Notes: generated from the letters alone by a model not told the origin. Counted from the stretch's first letter, positions 1 through 9,599 are shown. The stretch: 64,000 nt of DNA from Phormidesmis priestleyi BC1401 (GCF_001650195.1 NZ_LXYR01000007.1:1-64000); one strand, 5' to 3'. A program made the numbers and translations.

Positions 1-199
1 CAAGGCTAGAAACAGAACCAACCAGAGGGGATGGCTTTGACCGCGCTTGCTTCGCGGATCGGGAATCGTTTTTAATTGGTCTATGAGGGACATGGACGGC
101 TACTTTTATGATGATTCCAGTCCATCCTCATTTTTCTCTCTAGACCTTGAAACCACCCTGCCTCTCCCTGGGGAGAGGGGGGTGAGAGTCATTCCACAG
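1..199. repeat. Intergenic, fragment of a CAGGG-ended repeat
   Basis: No gene is visible. Positions 149-160 (GAAACCACCCTG) followed by CCTCTCCCT match positions 19079-19099, the right end of an inverted-repeat element described there. The stretch 161-180 is a CTCTCCC/GGGAGAG palindrome that recurs beside other repeats in the window. It lies just downstream of hpnH on the minus strand and may act as a transcript-ending hairpin; that is inference. Confidence 0.5.
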
Positions 200-1216
200 T
201 TATGTACCAAAGACCGCTCCGATCGAGCGTCCGATATTTTCGGGCTGCATCGAGTCCATTGCGGCGGTTGGCTCATAGCCACAGTGCACCATGCAATCGG
301 CACAGCTAGGGTTTCCGCTCTTGCGACCATATTGATCCCAGTCGGTCTTCGCCAAGAGTTCTTTATAGGTTGTGTAGTGCCCTTCGTTGAGCAAATAGCA
401 GGGTTTTTGCCATCCAAGAACGCTGTAGCTAGGCATTCCCCAAGGGGTGCATTCGTAGTCTTTTTCACCAATCAGAAAATCCAGAAATAGAGGATTGTGG
501 TTAAAGTTCCACTTTTTCTGACCTGTTTTCATCGGAGCCAAGATTTCTCGAAACAGCGATTTCGTTTGTTCGCGCTTGAGAAAATGGTCTTGGTTAGGTG
601 CCCACTCATAGCTATAGCCCGGAGACACCATCATGCCGTCAATGTTAAGCGTGTCGAGAAAGTCGAAAAACGCCTGCATTTCTTTGGGGTCAGCCCCTTC
701 AAAAATCGTCGTGTTGGTCGTGACGCGAAACCCGTTTGCTTTCGCGGCTTTGATTGCTTTGATAGCAGTGTCAAACACGCCCTTGCGATCGACGCATTTA
801 TCGTGTAATTCCTGTAAGCCATCGAGATGAACGCTAAACGTCAGATAAGGCGACGGCGTGAATTTGGCAAGACTTTTTTCTAAAAGAATGCCGTTGGTGC
901 AGAGGTAAACAAACTTTTTGCGCGCCACTAACCCACGCACAATTTCGTCAATCTGAGGATGCAAAAGCGGCTCACCGCCCGGAATCGCCACCACAGGCGC
1001 ACCGCATTCTTCAACGGCGGCAAAGCACTGTTCAGGAGTCATGTTTTGCTTGAGAATCTCGGTCGGATGCTGAATTTTGCCACACCCAGAGCAAGCCAGA
1101 TTGCATCGAAACAGCGGCTCTAACATCAGCGTCAACGGAAACCGCTTGCGTCCTTTGAGGCGCTGCATCACCAGATATTTGCCAACCTCGATCGCTTGCT
1201 GTAATTGAATTGCCAT
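200..1216 (-). CDS. hpnH: HpnH, hopanoid radical SAM protein (adenosylhopane synthase type)
   Basis: Radical SAM enzyme that adds the adenosyl group of SAM to diploptene to make adenosylhopane, the first step in extended hopanoids. The iron-sulfur motif CNLACSGC (CxxxCxxC, Cys38/42/45) is clear, followed by [10 protein letters not shown], the SAM-binding GGE. The C-terminus has a second cysteine set ([11 protein letters not shown]) typical of the HpnH family. I chose ATG 1216 because GAGGAG lies about 12 nt upstream; an earlier GTG at 1237 lacks this. Length 338 aa fits the family. It is last in a minus-strand run after the RND permease and hpnA, 45 nt behind hpnA. Confidence 0.9.
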   Translation of the reverse strand: MAIQLQQAIEVGKYLVMQRLKGRKRFPLTLMLEPLFRCNLACSGCGKIQHPTEILKQNMTPEQCFAAVEECGAPVVAIPGGEPLLHPQIDEIVRGLVARKKFVYLCTNGILLEKSLAKFTPSPYLTFSVHLDGLQELHDKCVDRKGVFDTAIKAIKAAKANGFRVTTNTTIFEGADPKEMQAFFDFLDTLNIDGMMVSPGYSYEWAPNQDHFLKREQTKSLFREILAPMKTGQKKWNFNHNPLFLDFLIGEKDYECTPWGMPSYSVLGWQKPCYLLNEGHYTTYKELLAKTDWDQYGRKSGNPSCADCMVHCGYEPTAAMDSMQPENIGRSIGAVFGT

Positions 1217-1261
1217 AAGTCTTTGCGTTCTCCTCACAGGGACAGAGATGCTGGATCTCTG

Positions 1262-2251
1262 CTAATTTACGTAGCCATTCGATACAAACCAGTCTACGGC
1301 ATCTTTTAAAGCTGTGTGGATGGGGGTTTGGGGCAGCCCTAGATCGCGCACTGCTTTAGTAGCATCGTAGTACATTGCGTGTTGAGACATTCTCACCCCA
1401 TCGATCGGCACGGTCGGCGTTTTGCCCAGAGGTGCCAAAATTCGCTCATCGACCCAGGCGACGCTGAGAGGAATCCAGGCAGGAATCGATCGAGACGGGG
1501 CAGGCAGTCCTGTGAGTTGACTGAGTTGGTCGAGCAGTTGTTTCAGCGTTAGATTTTGGTGTCCGAGAATGTAGCGATCGCCGCTCTTCCCTTTCTGTAA
1601 TGCCAGCAAGTGACCCTGAGCAACATCTTCCACATGGATGAAGTTTAAACCTGTCTCGACGTAAGCAGGCATTTTTCGCCGCAGCATTCGCAAGATGATG
1701 TCTTCGCCCGTGGGGGTTGGTTTGAGATCCCACGCGCCAATCGGAGTGCTAGGATTCACAATCACGATATTTTGTCCAGCTTGAGCGGCTTTAACAGCTT
1801 CTTGCTCTGCCCAATATTTTGATTTCTTGTAATATCCGATCAGGTCTTCGACCGGGGATTGATGAGTTTCGTCAACGGGTTGGCTGTGATCACCGACTCC
1901 GATCGCCGCGACCGAACTGGTGTAAACGCTGCGCTCGATCCCGGCTTGACGGGCAGCCGCGAGAACGTTTCGGGTTCCCATCACGTTGGCTTGATAGAGC
2001 CGATCGCGATCGGTTTGCCACAGCGAATAGTGCGCCGCGACGTGAAATAAGACCTCACATCCGGTCATCTGGTTTGCTAAATCGGGATTGGTCAAATCGC
2101 CTTTGACGAGTTCAACGTCAAGTCCCTGCAAGTTATCTAATCGGCTGTCTTGTCGGACTAATGCCCGAACCTGATAGCCTTTTTTCAGCAACAGCCGGAC
2201 TAGATTTGCGCCGACAAAGCCCGTTCCGCCCGTCACAAATGCTTTACTCAT
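1262..2251 (-). CDS. hpnA: HpnA, hopanoid-associated NAD-dependent sugar epimerase/dehydratase
   Basis: Extended short-chain dehydrogenase. The Rossmann motif TGGTGFVG sits at residues 7-14 and the catalytic YxxxK at Tyr141-Lys145 (YKKSK); the SSVAAIG segment supplies the usual serine. At 329 aa it matches the HpnA family found in hopanoid clusters, where its exact substrate is not settled. Its ATG overlaps the stop of the upstream RND permease by ATGA, so the two are probably translationally coupled, and hpnH follows 45 nt later. Confidence 0.85.
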   Translation of the reverse strand: MSKAFVTGGTGFVGANLVRLLLKKGYQVRALVRQDSRLDNLQGLDVELVKGDLTNPDLANQMTGCEVLFHVAAHYSLWQTDRDRLYQANVMGTRNVLAAARQAGIERSVYTSSVAAIGVGDHSQPVDETHQSPVEDLIGYYKKSKYWAEQEAVKAAQAGQNIVIVNPSTPIGAWDLKPTPTGEDIILRMLRRKMPAYVETGLNFIHVEDVAQGHLLALQKGKSGDRYILGHQNLTLKQLLDQLSQLTGLPAPSRSIPAWIPLSVAWVDERILAPLGKTPTVPIDGVRMSQHAMYYDATKAVRDLGLPQTPIHTALKDAVDWFVSNGYVN

Positions 2252-4851
2252 GATTTGACCTCACGTGGTCGGGGTTTAAGATCATCCAGCAGCGTATAGA
2301 CAACCGGAACAACCAGCAGGCTGAGCAGCGTCGAGGTGACGAGACCACCCGCGATCGCAACTGCCATTGGCGATCGTAACTCCGACCCCGCACCCAAACC
2401 GAGGGCGATCGGAGCCATACCCAAAATCGTTGCCGCCGTCGTCATCAAAACCGGTCTGAGCCGAATCGGTCCTGCTTTGAGAATGGCTTCTGTCCGCTCG
2501 AAGCCGTCTTTGCGTAACTGATTGATACAGTCCACGATTAGGATTGCATTCTTCGTCGTTAACCCCAACAGAAACACGAAGCCGATCAGCGAGATCATCC
2601 CAAAATCGCTTTGGGTCAACAGCAACGCCAACATTGCTCCCACTAATGCTAACGGCAATGAGAGTCCGACGACTAACGGATCGACCCAACTGCGAAACAA
2701 CCCCACTAAGACCACCACAATACACAGAGCAGACAACGCCAACGTAGACCCAAAACTGCTAAAGATTTGGCTACTCGTCGCAGAATCGCCGCCCAAATTC
2801 AGGGTGACTCCGGGCGGAATTAAAGCTTTAGCTTCTTTGACGATCGTCTCCGTCGCGTCTCCCAACGCCAAACCTTTGCCTAAGTTAGCGCTGACATAAA
2901 CGACTCGCTTACCCGCTTTGCGCTCAATTTGCTGAATTTCGTTGCTAGATGCCCCGACGATCGTCACATCTACAAAACCGGGGAGCGTTTGCACTTTTGC
3001 TTTTAACTCAGTGGCAACTCGACTCAACACCGCAAGATCGTCACCCTGAATCGCGATTTGCAGCGGCTTCTGACTTCCCGCCTCGACAAACGGAATATCT
3101 TCAACGCTCGTTGTCACCCCGTCTAGATTGGGGAGCGTCGATCGGATTTGGTCTTGCAGCTTTGCAGTGGAGGTGGCGCGATCGTTCTTCAACTTCACAT
3201 AGAGACTACCTTTATTCGGTTCTCCTTCGCGGGAGCCGACGATCGTAAACACCGTGTCAATTTCTGGCGATTTTCGCACCTGATCTTCTAGCTGTTTTGC
3301 CACTGCCAGCGATGCCGTTAGCGGGTTGGTTGAGGCAGTCGCCTGAGTCGGAAGCGGAGCCGCATAGCGAACATAAAACTCGCCCCGATCGAGCTTAGGA
3401 ATAAACCCTTGAGGAATCAGAGGAATCAGCGCAATTCCGGCGACGAAGTTGAGAAGTGCAATTCCAGTAACAGTGGCACGATGGCGCAGTGACCAAGCCA
3501 ACAGCCGCCCATAAGCCGCCGAAAACCTCGTCCAAATCGCGCCCGATCGGGGTGGAGCGCCCACTTTTTTGGGGCGCAGCAGGTAGATCGACAAAACGGG
3601 CGAGAGGGTTCGCGCCACCAGCAGCGAGATCAACATTGAGGCGGCGACGGTAATGCCAAACGGTTTAAAGAACTGTCCGATTACGCCGCCCATTAGCCCG
3701 ATCGGCAGAAACACCGCAACCGCCGTTAAAGTCGCTGCCGTCACAGGCAAGCCGATCTCGTCCGTCGCGTGTAAAGCAGCTTGTTTGGGCGATTCGCCAT
3801 TGTCGATGTGACGGCTGATATTTTCAACATCGACGATCGCGTCATCGACCACACTGCCAATTACCAGCGCTAACGCCAACAGCGTAATCGTCTCTAGGTT
3901 AAACCCGAAGATTGCCATGACGATAAACGTCCCAAGCAGCGAAATCGGAATCGCTAGAGCCGAAATTAAGGTGGCTGACCAGCTTCTCAAAAAGGGAAAA
4001 ATCACGATCACGGCAAGGGCAATCGCTTCGATTAAGGCATCGATCGTCGATTGAGTCGCTTTCTGAATGTAGTCTGCCTGAGTCGCCGCTACGGTCAGCT
4101 TTAAGTCCGGCAACGTTCGCAGTCGCGCCACTTCTTTTTCAACCGCACTCACCACTTCGAGCGTGTTGGCATCGCCCCGCTTGATCACCTGAAACGCTAG
4201 CGCGTCTGCCCCATTGAACCGCACCAACGTTCCCAACTGTCCCGCTTGAGGCGTGGGATCTGCCGAGAGTGGAGTTTGTCCGCCCGTCCCCAACAGTGAG
4301 ACTTTGAGCACACCGGGGAGCTTGGCGATCGCAGGCACAATTTGCTCGTTTGCCACGGTCGTCAAGTCAGCCAGACTGCGAGAGGAACTATCGAGCACAT
4401 AGCTCACCGCCGCCGACTCATTTAAGTTGAGCGCGATCACCTTAAACGTCCCATTTTTGGGCAACGTCACCGTCTTCATCGCCGTCTCAACCTCACGAGC
4501 TGACTCTTCTAGGCTCGTCCCCACTTTAAACGACACGCTCACCGCCGACTGACTCGGATAGGTCGAAGACTGAATCTCATCTAAGCCTTTGAGCGATCGC
4601 AGAGTCTGCTCGATCGGCTGAGTCAACTCGCGCTCAGTGTCGAGGGCGGTCGTCAAGGGTGCGTTGGCAGTCACCACCACCACCGGAAAGGCAATGTCAG
4701 GAAACAGCGCATATTTAAGAGAGCTAAATGCCATGATCCCCGCGACGGTGACGGCGATCCAAAAGCCGATGGTGAGCCACGGGGCGGCGATCGCCAGTCG
4801 AGAAATATTAAAGCGCTCTTGCGAAGAGTGGTTACGATTTGGCTGTACCAT
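2248..4851 (-). CDS. RND-family efflux permease (AcrB/HAE1-like)
   Basis: Inner-membrane proton-driven exporter. It shows the two-fold RND architecture: TM1 near residues 25-45, a periplasmic porter loop, a TM2-TM6 block with the proton-relay segment GSVVDDAIVDVENI, a second loop, and a second block with LLGLTTKNAILIVD. At 867 aa it is shorter than the roughly 1030-1050 aa of AcrB, the difference lying in shorter periplasmic loops; it looks intact. It is the first gene of the minus-strand unit RND-hpnA-hpnH. The position suggests lipid or hopanoid export, but the sequence resembles HAE1/AcrB more than HpnN, so that role is inference. Confidence 0.8.
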   Translation of the reverse strand: MVQPNRNHSSQERFNISRLAIAAPWLTIGFWIAVTVAGIMAFSSLKYALFPDIAFPVVVVTANAPLTTALDTERELTQPIEQTLRSLKGLDEIQSSTYPSQSAVSVSFKVGTSLEESAREVETAMKTVTLPKNGTFKVIALNLNESAAVSYVLDSSSRSLADLTTVANEQIVPAIAKLPGVLKVSLLGTGGQTPLSADPTPQAGQLGTLVRFNGADALAFQVIKRGDANTLEVVSAVEKEVARLRTLPDLKLTVAATQADYIQKATQSTIDALIEAIALAVIVIFPFLRSWSATLISALAIPISLLGTFIVMAIFGFNLETITLLALALVIGSVVDDAIVDVENISRHIDNGESPKQAALHATDEIGLPVTAATLTAVAVFLPIGLMGGVIGQFFKPFGITVAASMLISLLVARTLSPVLSIYLLRPKKVGAPPRSGAIWTRFSAAYGRLLAWSLRHRATVTGIALLNFVAGIALIPLIPQGFIPKLDRGEFYVRYAAPLPTQATASTNPLTASLAVAKQLEDQVRKSPEIDTVFTIVGSREGEPNKGSLYVKLKNDRATSTAKLQDQIRSTLPNLDGVTTSVEDIPFVEAGSQKPLQIAIQGDDLAVLSRVATELKAKVQTLPGFVDVTIVGASSNEIQQIERKAGKRVVYVSANLGKGLALGDATETIVKEAKALIPPGVTLNLGGDSATSSQIFSSFGSTLALSALCIVVVLVGLFRSWVDPLVVGLSLPLALVGAMLALLLTQSDFGMISLIGFVFLLGLTTKNAILIVDCINQLRKDGFERTEAILKAGPIRLRPVLMTTAATILGMAPIALGLGAGSELRSPMAVAIAGGLVTSTLLSLLVVPVVYTLLDDLKPRPREVKS

Positions 4852-4975
4852 AGTGTGCGACTGAATAGTAAATGCGTAGGTCTACCAGATTAGAGTATGG
4901 AGTCGTTTGTAGGGACGTTCCATAATCCTACAGATCCTCAAAATAGAATTCTGTCACACTTTATCCTCATACTTT

Positions 4976-5641
4976 TTGCTGACTCTCCTCGTCCCCCAAG
5001 GTGCAGAATATCAAGCGGTCTGTCGCGGTTTAAAGTCCCGCAAAAGTCCACCGCAGGTGGTAGCCCTTCCGATCGGCGTTGAGCCAGTCACCCAGTTTTT
5101 GACCCACTGGCAGCGCTCCCCATCCTTTACGGAAGTCCTGCAATCAGGCGTTTTAGTCATGGGCTTATGTGGGAGTCTTACCGCAAAATTGAGCGTGGGC
5201 GATCGGGTGCTCTACCAGTCCTGTCGAAATGCGTCGGGCAAGATCTGGGAGTGCGATCCCACCCTGACAGACCAAATCCAACAACATTTGACAGAAACAA
5301 CTCTGGTTCGGGGGCTTACGAGCGATCGCGTCATCTCCTCGGCTCACGAAAAGCAGCAGCTTGGACAAATTCATCAAGCCGATGTGGTGGATATGGAAGG
5401 ATCAGCCATTATGACGACCTTGGCTCAGGCAGGAGTTCCCGTTGCGATGGCGAGAGTCGTCAGTGATGACATTGACCATGATTTACCCGACCTATCGGCA
5501 GCAATTAGCCCAGCCGGGAAACTACGATCGCTGCCTCTCGCACTTGGGATGATCCGTCAACCGATCGCCGCCCTGCGACTGATTCGAGGCTCTTTAAAAG
5601 GATTGCAGGCAATAGAAGCGATCGCCGCCCATCTTCCCTAA
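4976..5641 (+). CDS. HpnG-like phosphorylase/nucleosidase family protein
   Basis: A 221-aa member of the nucleoside phosphorylase fold. Supporting motifs are LVPQGAEYQAVCRGL at the start, VMGLCGSL in the middle, and VVDMEGSAIMTTLA with VARVVSDD-type residues (MARVVSDD), the MEs/ribose-binding region of this family. HpnG removes adenine from adenosylhopane to give ribosylhopane, so the pairing with hpnH nearby fits. It is divergent from the RND permease. The start is uncertain: TTG 4976 is the most upstream sensible codon and no clear ribosome binding site is seen. Confidence 0.7.
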   Translation: MLTLLVPQGAEYQAVCRGLKSRKSPPQVVALPIGVEPVTQFLTHWQRSPSFTEVLQSGVLVMGLCGSLTAKLSVGDRVLYQSCRNASGKIWECDPTLTDQIQQHLTETTLVRGLTSDRVISSAHEKQQLGQIHQADVVDMEGSAIMTTLAQAGVPVAMARVVSDDIDHDLPDLSAAISPAGKLRSLPLALGMIRQPIAALRLIRGSLKGLQAIEAIAAHLP

Positions 5642-5652
5642 CTTTTTTCGGC

Positions 5653-5752
5653 ATTGCGAATGAGCTTCCCTCACACCCTGCACACTGGGTTGGTGGGCGC
5701 GCACAATCGTTGAGTCAATCATCGCGTATTCGTTGTCGGCATCCTCTGCCAA
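5653..5752 (-). pseudogene. IS5-family (IS427/ISL2 type) transposase fragment
   Basis: Reading the minus strand gives about 30 residues including EDADNEYAMIDSTIVRAHQ, the first-Asp region of the IS5-family DDE transposases (family form DSTIVRAHQH). Nothing of the rest of the gene is present and the reading frame diverges after HQP. It abuts the IS66 remnant on its right, so this is a junction of two old insertions. Confidence 0.65.
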
Positions 5753-5771
5753 GTGCTAAGGAGAAGACGCG

Positions 5772-6480
5772 ATGATTGCTTTGGTGGAGGGGTTGTTTGT
5801 CCAGATTGCGACCTTAGAAGCCTGTATCGAAACGTTAGAGAATCAGCGACAGAAGGATAGTCAGACCAGCAGTAAGCCGCCATCGAGTAATGGGTTTGGG
5901 AAACGAACCCGGAGCTTGCGGACGAAGAGTGGGGGACAGAAGGGACATCCAAATAACCCATGGAACGGCGCGACGAGGTGGATGAAATCGAGACCCATCA
6001 AGTCAGTTAGTATCAAGGGTGTGGAGCGTCCTTGGAGTTCGTCGAAGTCTTGAGTTGGGATGTGCGGCAAGTGCATGACTTGCTGCCGATGCGGTTAGTC
6101 GTGAGAGACCATCAGGCAGAAGTGAAGTGCTGCCTAGATTGTGAAGTGCTGAACCGAGGAGAATTCCCAGTTGGAGTCTCGAACGTCGTGCAGTACGGGT
6201 CTGGGGTGAAAAGCCTGCTGGCGTATTTGTCAGAGTATCAAATGTTGCCACCCGAACGGGTCTGTCAATTGATGCAGGATGTGTTGGGATAAATCGTTTT
6301 AGAAGGTGCGCTGTTCAACAGTTGAGTGCGTTGTTTCGAGCAACTGGCGGAGGTGTCCAGGCAGACCAAAGCAGGAATGCAAGGGTCTGCGGTGAGACAC
6401 TTTGACGAAACAGAACTGCGGATCAACGGGGATTGTATAAATGTTGTGTCAAAGGAGTGACGCACGACCTCCACCGTCTA
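5772..6480 (+). pseudogene. IS66-family TnpC transposase remnant, frameshifted and truncated
   Basis: The first frame (from 5772) carries the IS66 N-terminal signature: a coiled segment then SQTSSKPPSSNGF and RSLRTKSGGQKGHP. Homology moves to another frame near 5960 (DEVDEIETHQVS), meets a TAG at about 6009, and continues as CGASLEFVEVLSWDVRQVHD through LMQDVLG. Further stops follow, then HFDETELRING, the first catalytic Asp region. Homology ends near 6480, so most of the catalytic domain is lost. At least one frameshift and four in-frame stops make it clearly dead. Confidence 0.85.
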
Positions 6481-6757
6481 TCTTTCTTTTTTCAACAAAC
6501 CAACCCTGCCATTCTGGGGAACTTTGAGCCAGAAAGCGGTTTAGCGTTCAAGCCATTGCTCAGGGTCAACGTCCCCTAATTTTGGGGGATTTAGAGGCTG
6601 AAGCCGACTGAAACGAGGTGACAAAGACTTGCGTATGCACAGTAGCTCACAGGAGAGGGAACAAGATTTTTCGCTCTCTTCTCCTGCGGGAGCGGGGTTG
6701 TCGAGGGCTTGCCCCACTTCGTGAGGAGGGCAATTCGTAATTGGATTCAGCAACGCC
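6481..6757. repeat. Interspersed repeat ending GGCGTTGCTGAAT, inserted in a dead regulator gene
   Basis: No gene. The block includes a CCCCTAATTTTGGGGGATTTAG palindrome near 6569-6590 and a CTCTTCTCCTGCGGGAG-type stem, then the shared stretch GGGCTTGCCCCACTTCGTGA (about 6706-6725), also found near 24603 and 32915. It ends at GATTCAGCAACGCC (about 6743-6754), the complement of GGCGTTGCTGAATC at 24486. That terminus resembles ends of IS5/IS903-group elements (GGCTTTGTTGAA). It interrupts the end of the GntR/FCD pseudogene. Confidence 0.6.
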
Positions 6758-7275
6758 GTGATTTGAAGGGTTTGAATCTCACGAATGACTCGCTCTTTGC
6801 TTGCCATCAAGTGGCTTTGAATAGCTTGCGTAGCAACTTGAGGCTGACGATCGACAATCCCTTGATGAATGTGTCGATGTTTGCTGAAAATCTCCAACCC
6901 ATGAGGGTTGTGCTGCATCGTCCGAATTCTCGGCAGAGTCATCTTGTCGAAGACTCGATCGAGCAAAGACATTAGCCAGGAGTTGTCCGCACTTTTGGCG
7001 ATTAGGCAATAAAATTCATAGTTGAGGTGCAGCAGTTACTAGGTCGTTGACGAGTGCGATTCTTTTGCGATTGCTTTTTCGACCTGTGTGATGGCTCGAT
7101 CGGTCTCGTCTAGCTGCTCAGATCGGGGTTCTGACAACCTGTAGCCTGTCTGCTAACTTGTTTTCGCTTATCTTGATCGCCCCCTGCCCATTTACCCACA
7201 AGAATTGCCGTTCGCAGAGCTTGACAGGTCTGCTCGTGAAGAGATTGAGAACGGTGTAGCGATCGTGGCGAAAGA
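6755..7275 (-). pseudogene. GntR-family regulator with FCD domain, decayed
   Basis: Three frames on the minus strand together rebuild a FadR-type regulator. The start of the winged helix reads SLHEQTCQALRTAILVGKW; after a frameshift ISENKLADRLQVVRTPI continues the DNA-binding helix and ends in TGA. The next piece, QLDETDRAITQVEKAIAKE, begins the FCD ligand domain; a further shift gives NYEFYCLIAKSADNSWLM, then SLLDRVFDKMTLPRIRTMQ to ERVIREIQTLQ, the usual FCD end. The last codons are replaced by the repeat at 6757. It lies beside a FGGY kinase and may once have controlled it; that is inference. Confidence 0.8.
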
Positions 7276-7336
7276 CCTGCTGCGAAAGCTCCAAAATGGT
7301 AGATATCACAACCTAATACAGCTTGAGACTATCGAT

Positions 7337-8599
7337 ATGAATCTCTATTTAGGGTTAGATTTTGGCACATCTGGCGCTCGATCGATGCTCATCGATTTGA
7401 GCGGGGCGATTCAATTTCAATCCCGTTGTCCGTTTGTTCAGCGTTCTGTGGAGATGTCTACAGATTGGCAAACTGCACTCTTCAGTTTAATCGAGCAAAT
7501 TCCTCGGTCGATGCGATCGCAGATCGGCGCGATCGCAATTAACGGCACATCTTCAACGGTGCTGCTCTGCGATTCACACGGGCAACCCATTTGTGAACCG
7601 ATTCTCTATAGCGATGCTCGCGCTGCTGACGTGCTGGATCAGGTGAGGGCGATCGCTCCCCCAAACCACACCGTTGTGAGCGCCACTTCTAGCCTTGCCA
7701 AGCTAATTTGGTGGAGTCAACAGCCCGATTTTTCATCAGCTCACGTTTTTCTTCATCAAGCTGATTGGTTGGCGTATTTGCTGCACGGGCAACTGGGCAT
7801 CAGCGACTATCACAATAGCCTCAAGTTGGGCTATGACGTAGAGCGGCTCTGCTATCCTGACTGGATCGATGCCCTCCCGTTTCGAGCCTTGCTGCCTCGC
7901 GTCGTTGCGCCTGGCACCCCAATTGGAGAAGTTACGCCGACGATCGCAACCCAATTCGGCTTGCCCTCCACCTGCCTTATCTGTGCAGGAACGACCGACA
8001 GCATCGCCGCATTCTTAGCGAGTGGAGTCAAAAACCCCGGTGAGGCAGTGACTTCTCTCGGTTCAACGCTGGTGCTAAAGTTGCTCAGTCAAACCCGTGT
8101 CGAAGATAGCCGCTATGGAATTTATAGCCATCGGCTCGGAGATTTATGGCTGGTCGGCGGAGCGTCTAACACAGGCGGGGCAGTGCTTCGACGCTTCTTT
8201 AGCGACGCAGAATTAGCAGAATTCAGTCGGCAAATTCCTCTCGATCGAGCTAGTCCGCTCGATTATTACCCTCTGCTCAAACCAGGCGATCGCTTTCCTA
8301 TCAATGATCCTGATCTGTCGCCTCGGTTAGAGCCACGCCCTAGCGATCGAACTGCGTTTCTGCACGGTCTGCTAGAGAGCATTGCCCGACTTGAAGCTGA
8401 AGGCTATCGCCTGCTACAATCTTTTGGCGCGAGTAAATTAACACAAGTCTATACCGCTGGAGGAGGCGCGACTAACGAGTCTTGGGCTGTGATTCGAGAG
8501 CGTCACCTTCGAGTTTCTGTGCGTCGATCGGCTCAAACTGAGGCAGCTTATGGAACGGCTAACTTAGCAATGCAGTCACGCGATCGAGTTTTTCGATAA
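7337..8599 (+). CDS. FGGY-family carbohydrate kinase (D-ribulokinase/XK-1 type)
   Basis: ATP-dependent sugar kinase of 420 aa. Evidence is the phosphate-1 motif YLGLDFGTSGARSMLID at the N-terminus, the second segment INGTSSTVLLCD, and the C-terminal ATPase-fold segments CAGTTDSIAAF and YTAGGGATNESW. Cyanobacterial and plant members of this short FGGY group have been described as D-ribulose kinases, so ribulose is a likely substrate; the sequence alone cannot prove it. I chose ATG 7337 because homology starts there and upstream sequence belongs to the opposing regulator pseudogene. The gene stands alone. Confidence 0.8.
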   Translation: MNLYLGLDFGTSGARSMLIDLSGAIQFQSRCPFVQRSVEMSTDWQTALFSLIEQIPRSMRSQIGAIAINGTSSTVLLCDSHGQPICEPILYSDARAADVLDQVRAIAPPNHTVVSATSSLAKLIWWSQQPDFSSAHVFLHQADWLAYLLHGQLGISDYHNSLKLGYDVERLCYPDWIDALPFRALLPRVVAPGTPIGEVTPTIATQFGLPSTCLICAGTTDSIAAFLASGVKNPGEAVTSLGSTLVLKLLSQTRVEDSRYGIYSHRLGDLWLVGGASNTGGAVLRRFFSDAELAEFSRQIPLDRASPLDYYPLLKPGDRFPINDPDLSPRLEPRPSDRTAFLHGLLESIARLEAEGYRLLQSFGASKLTQVYTAGGGATNESWAVIRERHLRVSVRRSAQTEAAYGTANLAMQSRDRVFR

Positions 8600-8674
8600 A
8601 CAGAGAGTTGGATTTCACAGTGGGAATACTGAAAACAAGCGAGGAAATCACCTCTTTTAACAACATCATTCAGC

Positions 8675-9100
8675 ATGTGGCGCAGGTTGATCAATTTAAT
8701 TCAAAGCTTAAAAACCTATGGAGATCTGAGTCCTGATTTACGGCTCAGACAGCGTGTTAATTCTGCCTTGCGCGATCGCCCATTCTATGGCTCAAGGGCA
8801 TGGTATAAAACTTTTTGGCAACCCTTAGAAGTCTCTAGCGAGATTGCAGAATTTGTCTATCAGCAGATGGAAGTCTATTCTGGCTTGATGTCAGCTCACC
8901 TATTGCCCAGCGATCGCCTCATCGAAGATCTGAACCTCCCCCTAGTCTGCTGGTTTGATTGGGAAGCCAATCTCTGTGACGATTTTTACGATCGCTTTGG
9001 AGTCGATATCAGCCATTGCTTTGATCTGCATCACCTTTCCACCGTCAAAGAACTCGTTGTTTTTCTCAATCACCAATTGCTCTCAGTGAACTACTCTTGA
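8675..9100 (+). CDS. Conserved hypothetical protein (possibly acyl-carrier-like)
   Basis: 141 aa, soluble, no signal peptide. I do not recognise a named family. The C-terminal half (SDRLIEDLNLPLVCWFDWE through TVKELVVFLNHQL) has the pattern of small helical acyl-carrier-like domains of the DUF1493 kind: an early DRL-DL stretch, an acidic helix and a final LVxFLN helix. There is no Asp-Ser-Leu phosphopantetheine site that I can place. It has normal host codon use with HIP1-like sites (GCGATCGCC at 8774 and 8921), so it looks native. Confidence 0.55.
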   Translation: MWRRLINLIQSLKTYGDLSPDLRLRQRVNSALRDRPFYGSRAWYKTFWQPLEVSSEIAEFVYQQMEVYSGLMSAHLLPSDRLIEDLNLPLVCWFDWEANLCDDFYDRFGVDISHCFDLHHLSTVKELVVFLNHQLLSVNYS

Positions 9101-9125
9101 GATAGTGATTTGTGGTGGGTCGCAG

Positions 9126-9599
9126 ATGGATAAACCATTGGATGTTGAGCAATCTCAAGCGGTTGCCAAACAGGTAAAGACGAAAGGAAAAGCCAGTTTT
9201 GACAATGCTTATAAAGCGGCGTTGGTCACAGAAGACGCAACGTATGTGCAGGGGTTTTTAGTCTACGAGGGTGCGCCCTTTAAGCCGATCGAGCATGGTT
9301 GGTTAGAGTTGAACGATCGCTTAGTCGATCCGACGTTTCCCCATCTCAATCGCAAAGCCGATCAGCTTTTTTATTTTCCGGCTCAACGGCTGACGGTTAA
9401 GCAGTTAAAGAAGGCGATCGAGGAAGCTCAAGAAGACTATCCCGAAGATGAGTCGCTGCCCATTTATGGCAAATCGCCTTACGAATATTATGGTGATGTG
9501 ATGTTAGGCGGCAAGGAATATGTCGAAGCGCATCAAGCCGCAGACGCGAAGTGCAAAGAATTAAACAAGCCAAAGTCAAAGAATGGCACGGGTGATTAG
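9126..9599 (+). CDS. Hypothetical protein with HGW-VDPT segment
   Basis: 157 aa from ATG 9126; a GTG at 9105 would add seven residues. The notable segment is EHGWLELNDRLVDPTFPHL, a pattern seen in small papain/transglutaminase-like proteins in which the His and Asp of HGW...VDPT belong to the active site. No obvious catalytic Cys precedes it, so enzymatic function is not supported. The C-terminus is charged and probably flexible (NKPKSKNGTGD). It starts 26 nt after the previous gene and may be cotranscribed with it. Confidence 0.5.
   Translation: MDKPLDVEQSQAVAKQVKTKGKASFDNAYKAALVTEDATYVQGFLVYEGAPFKPIEHGWLELNDRLVDPTFPHLNRKADQLFYFPAQRLTVKQLKKAIEEAQEDYPEDESLPIYGKSPYEYYGDVMLGGKEYVEAHQAADAKCKELNKPKSKNGTGD

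Noticed and set aside
47-490. 147-codon open frame on the plus strand at the left edge
   Set aside because: It overlaps the end of hpnH in the opposite direction and a palindromic repeat; the product has no family character. The conserved radical SAM frame explains the openness.
2248-4851. Calling the RND permease HpnN
   Set aside because: The proton-relay and two-fold layout are of the AcrB/HAE1 kind; only context links it to hopanoids.
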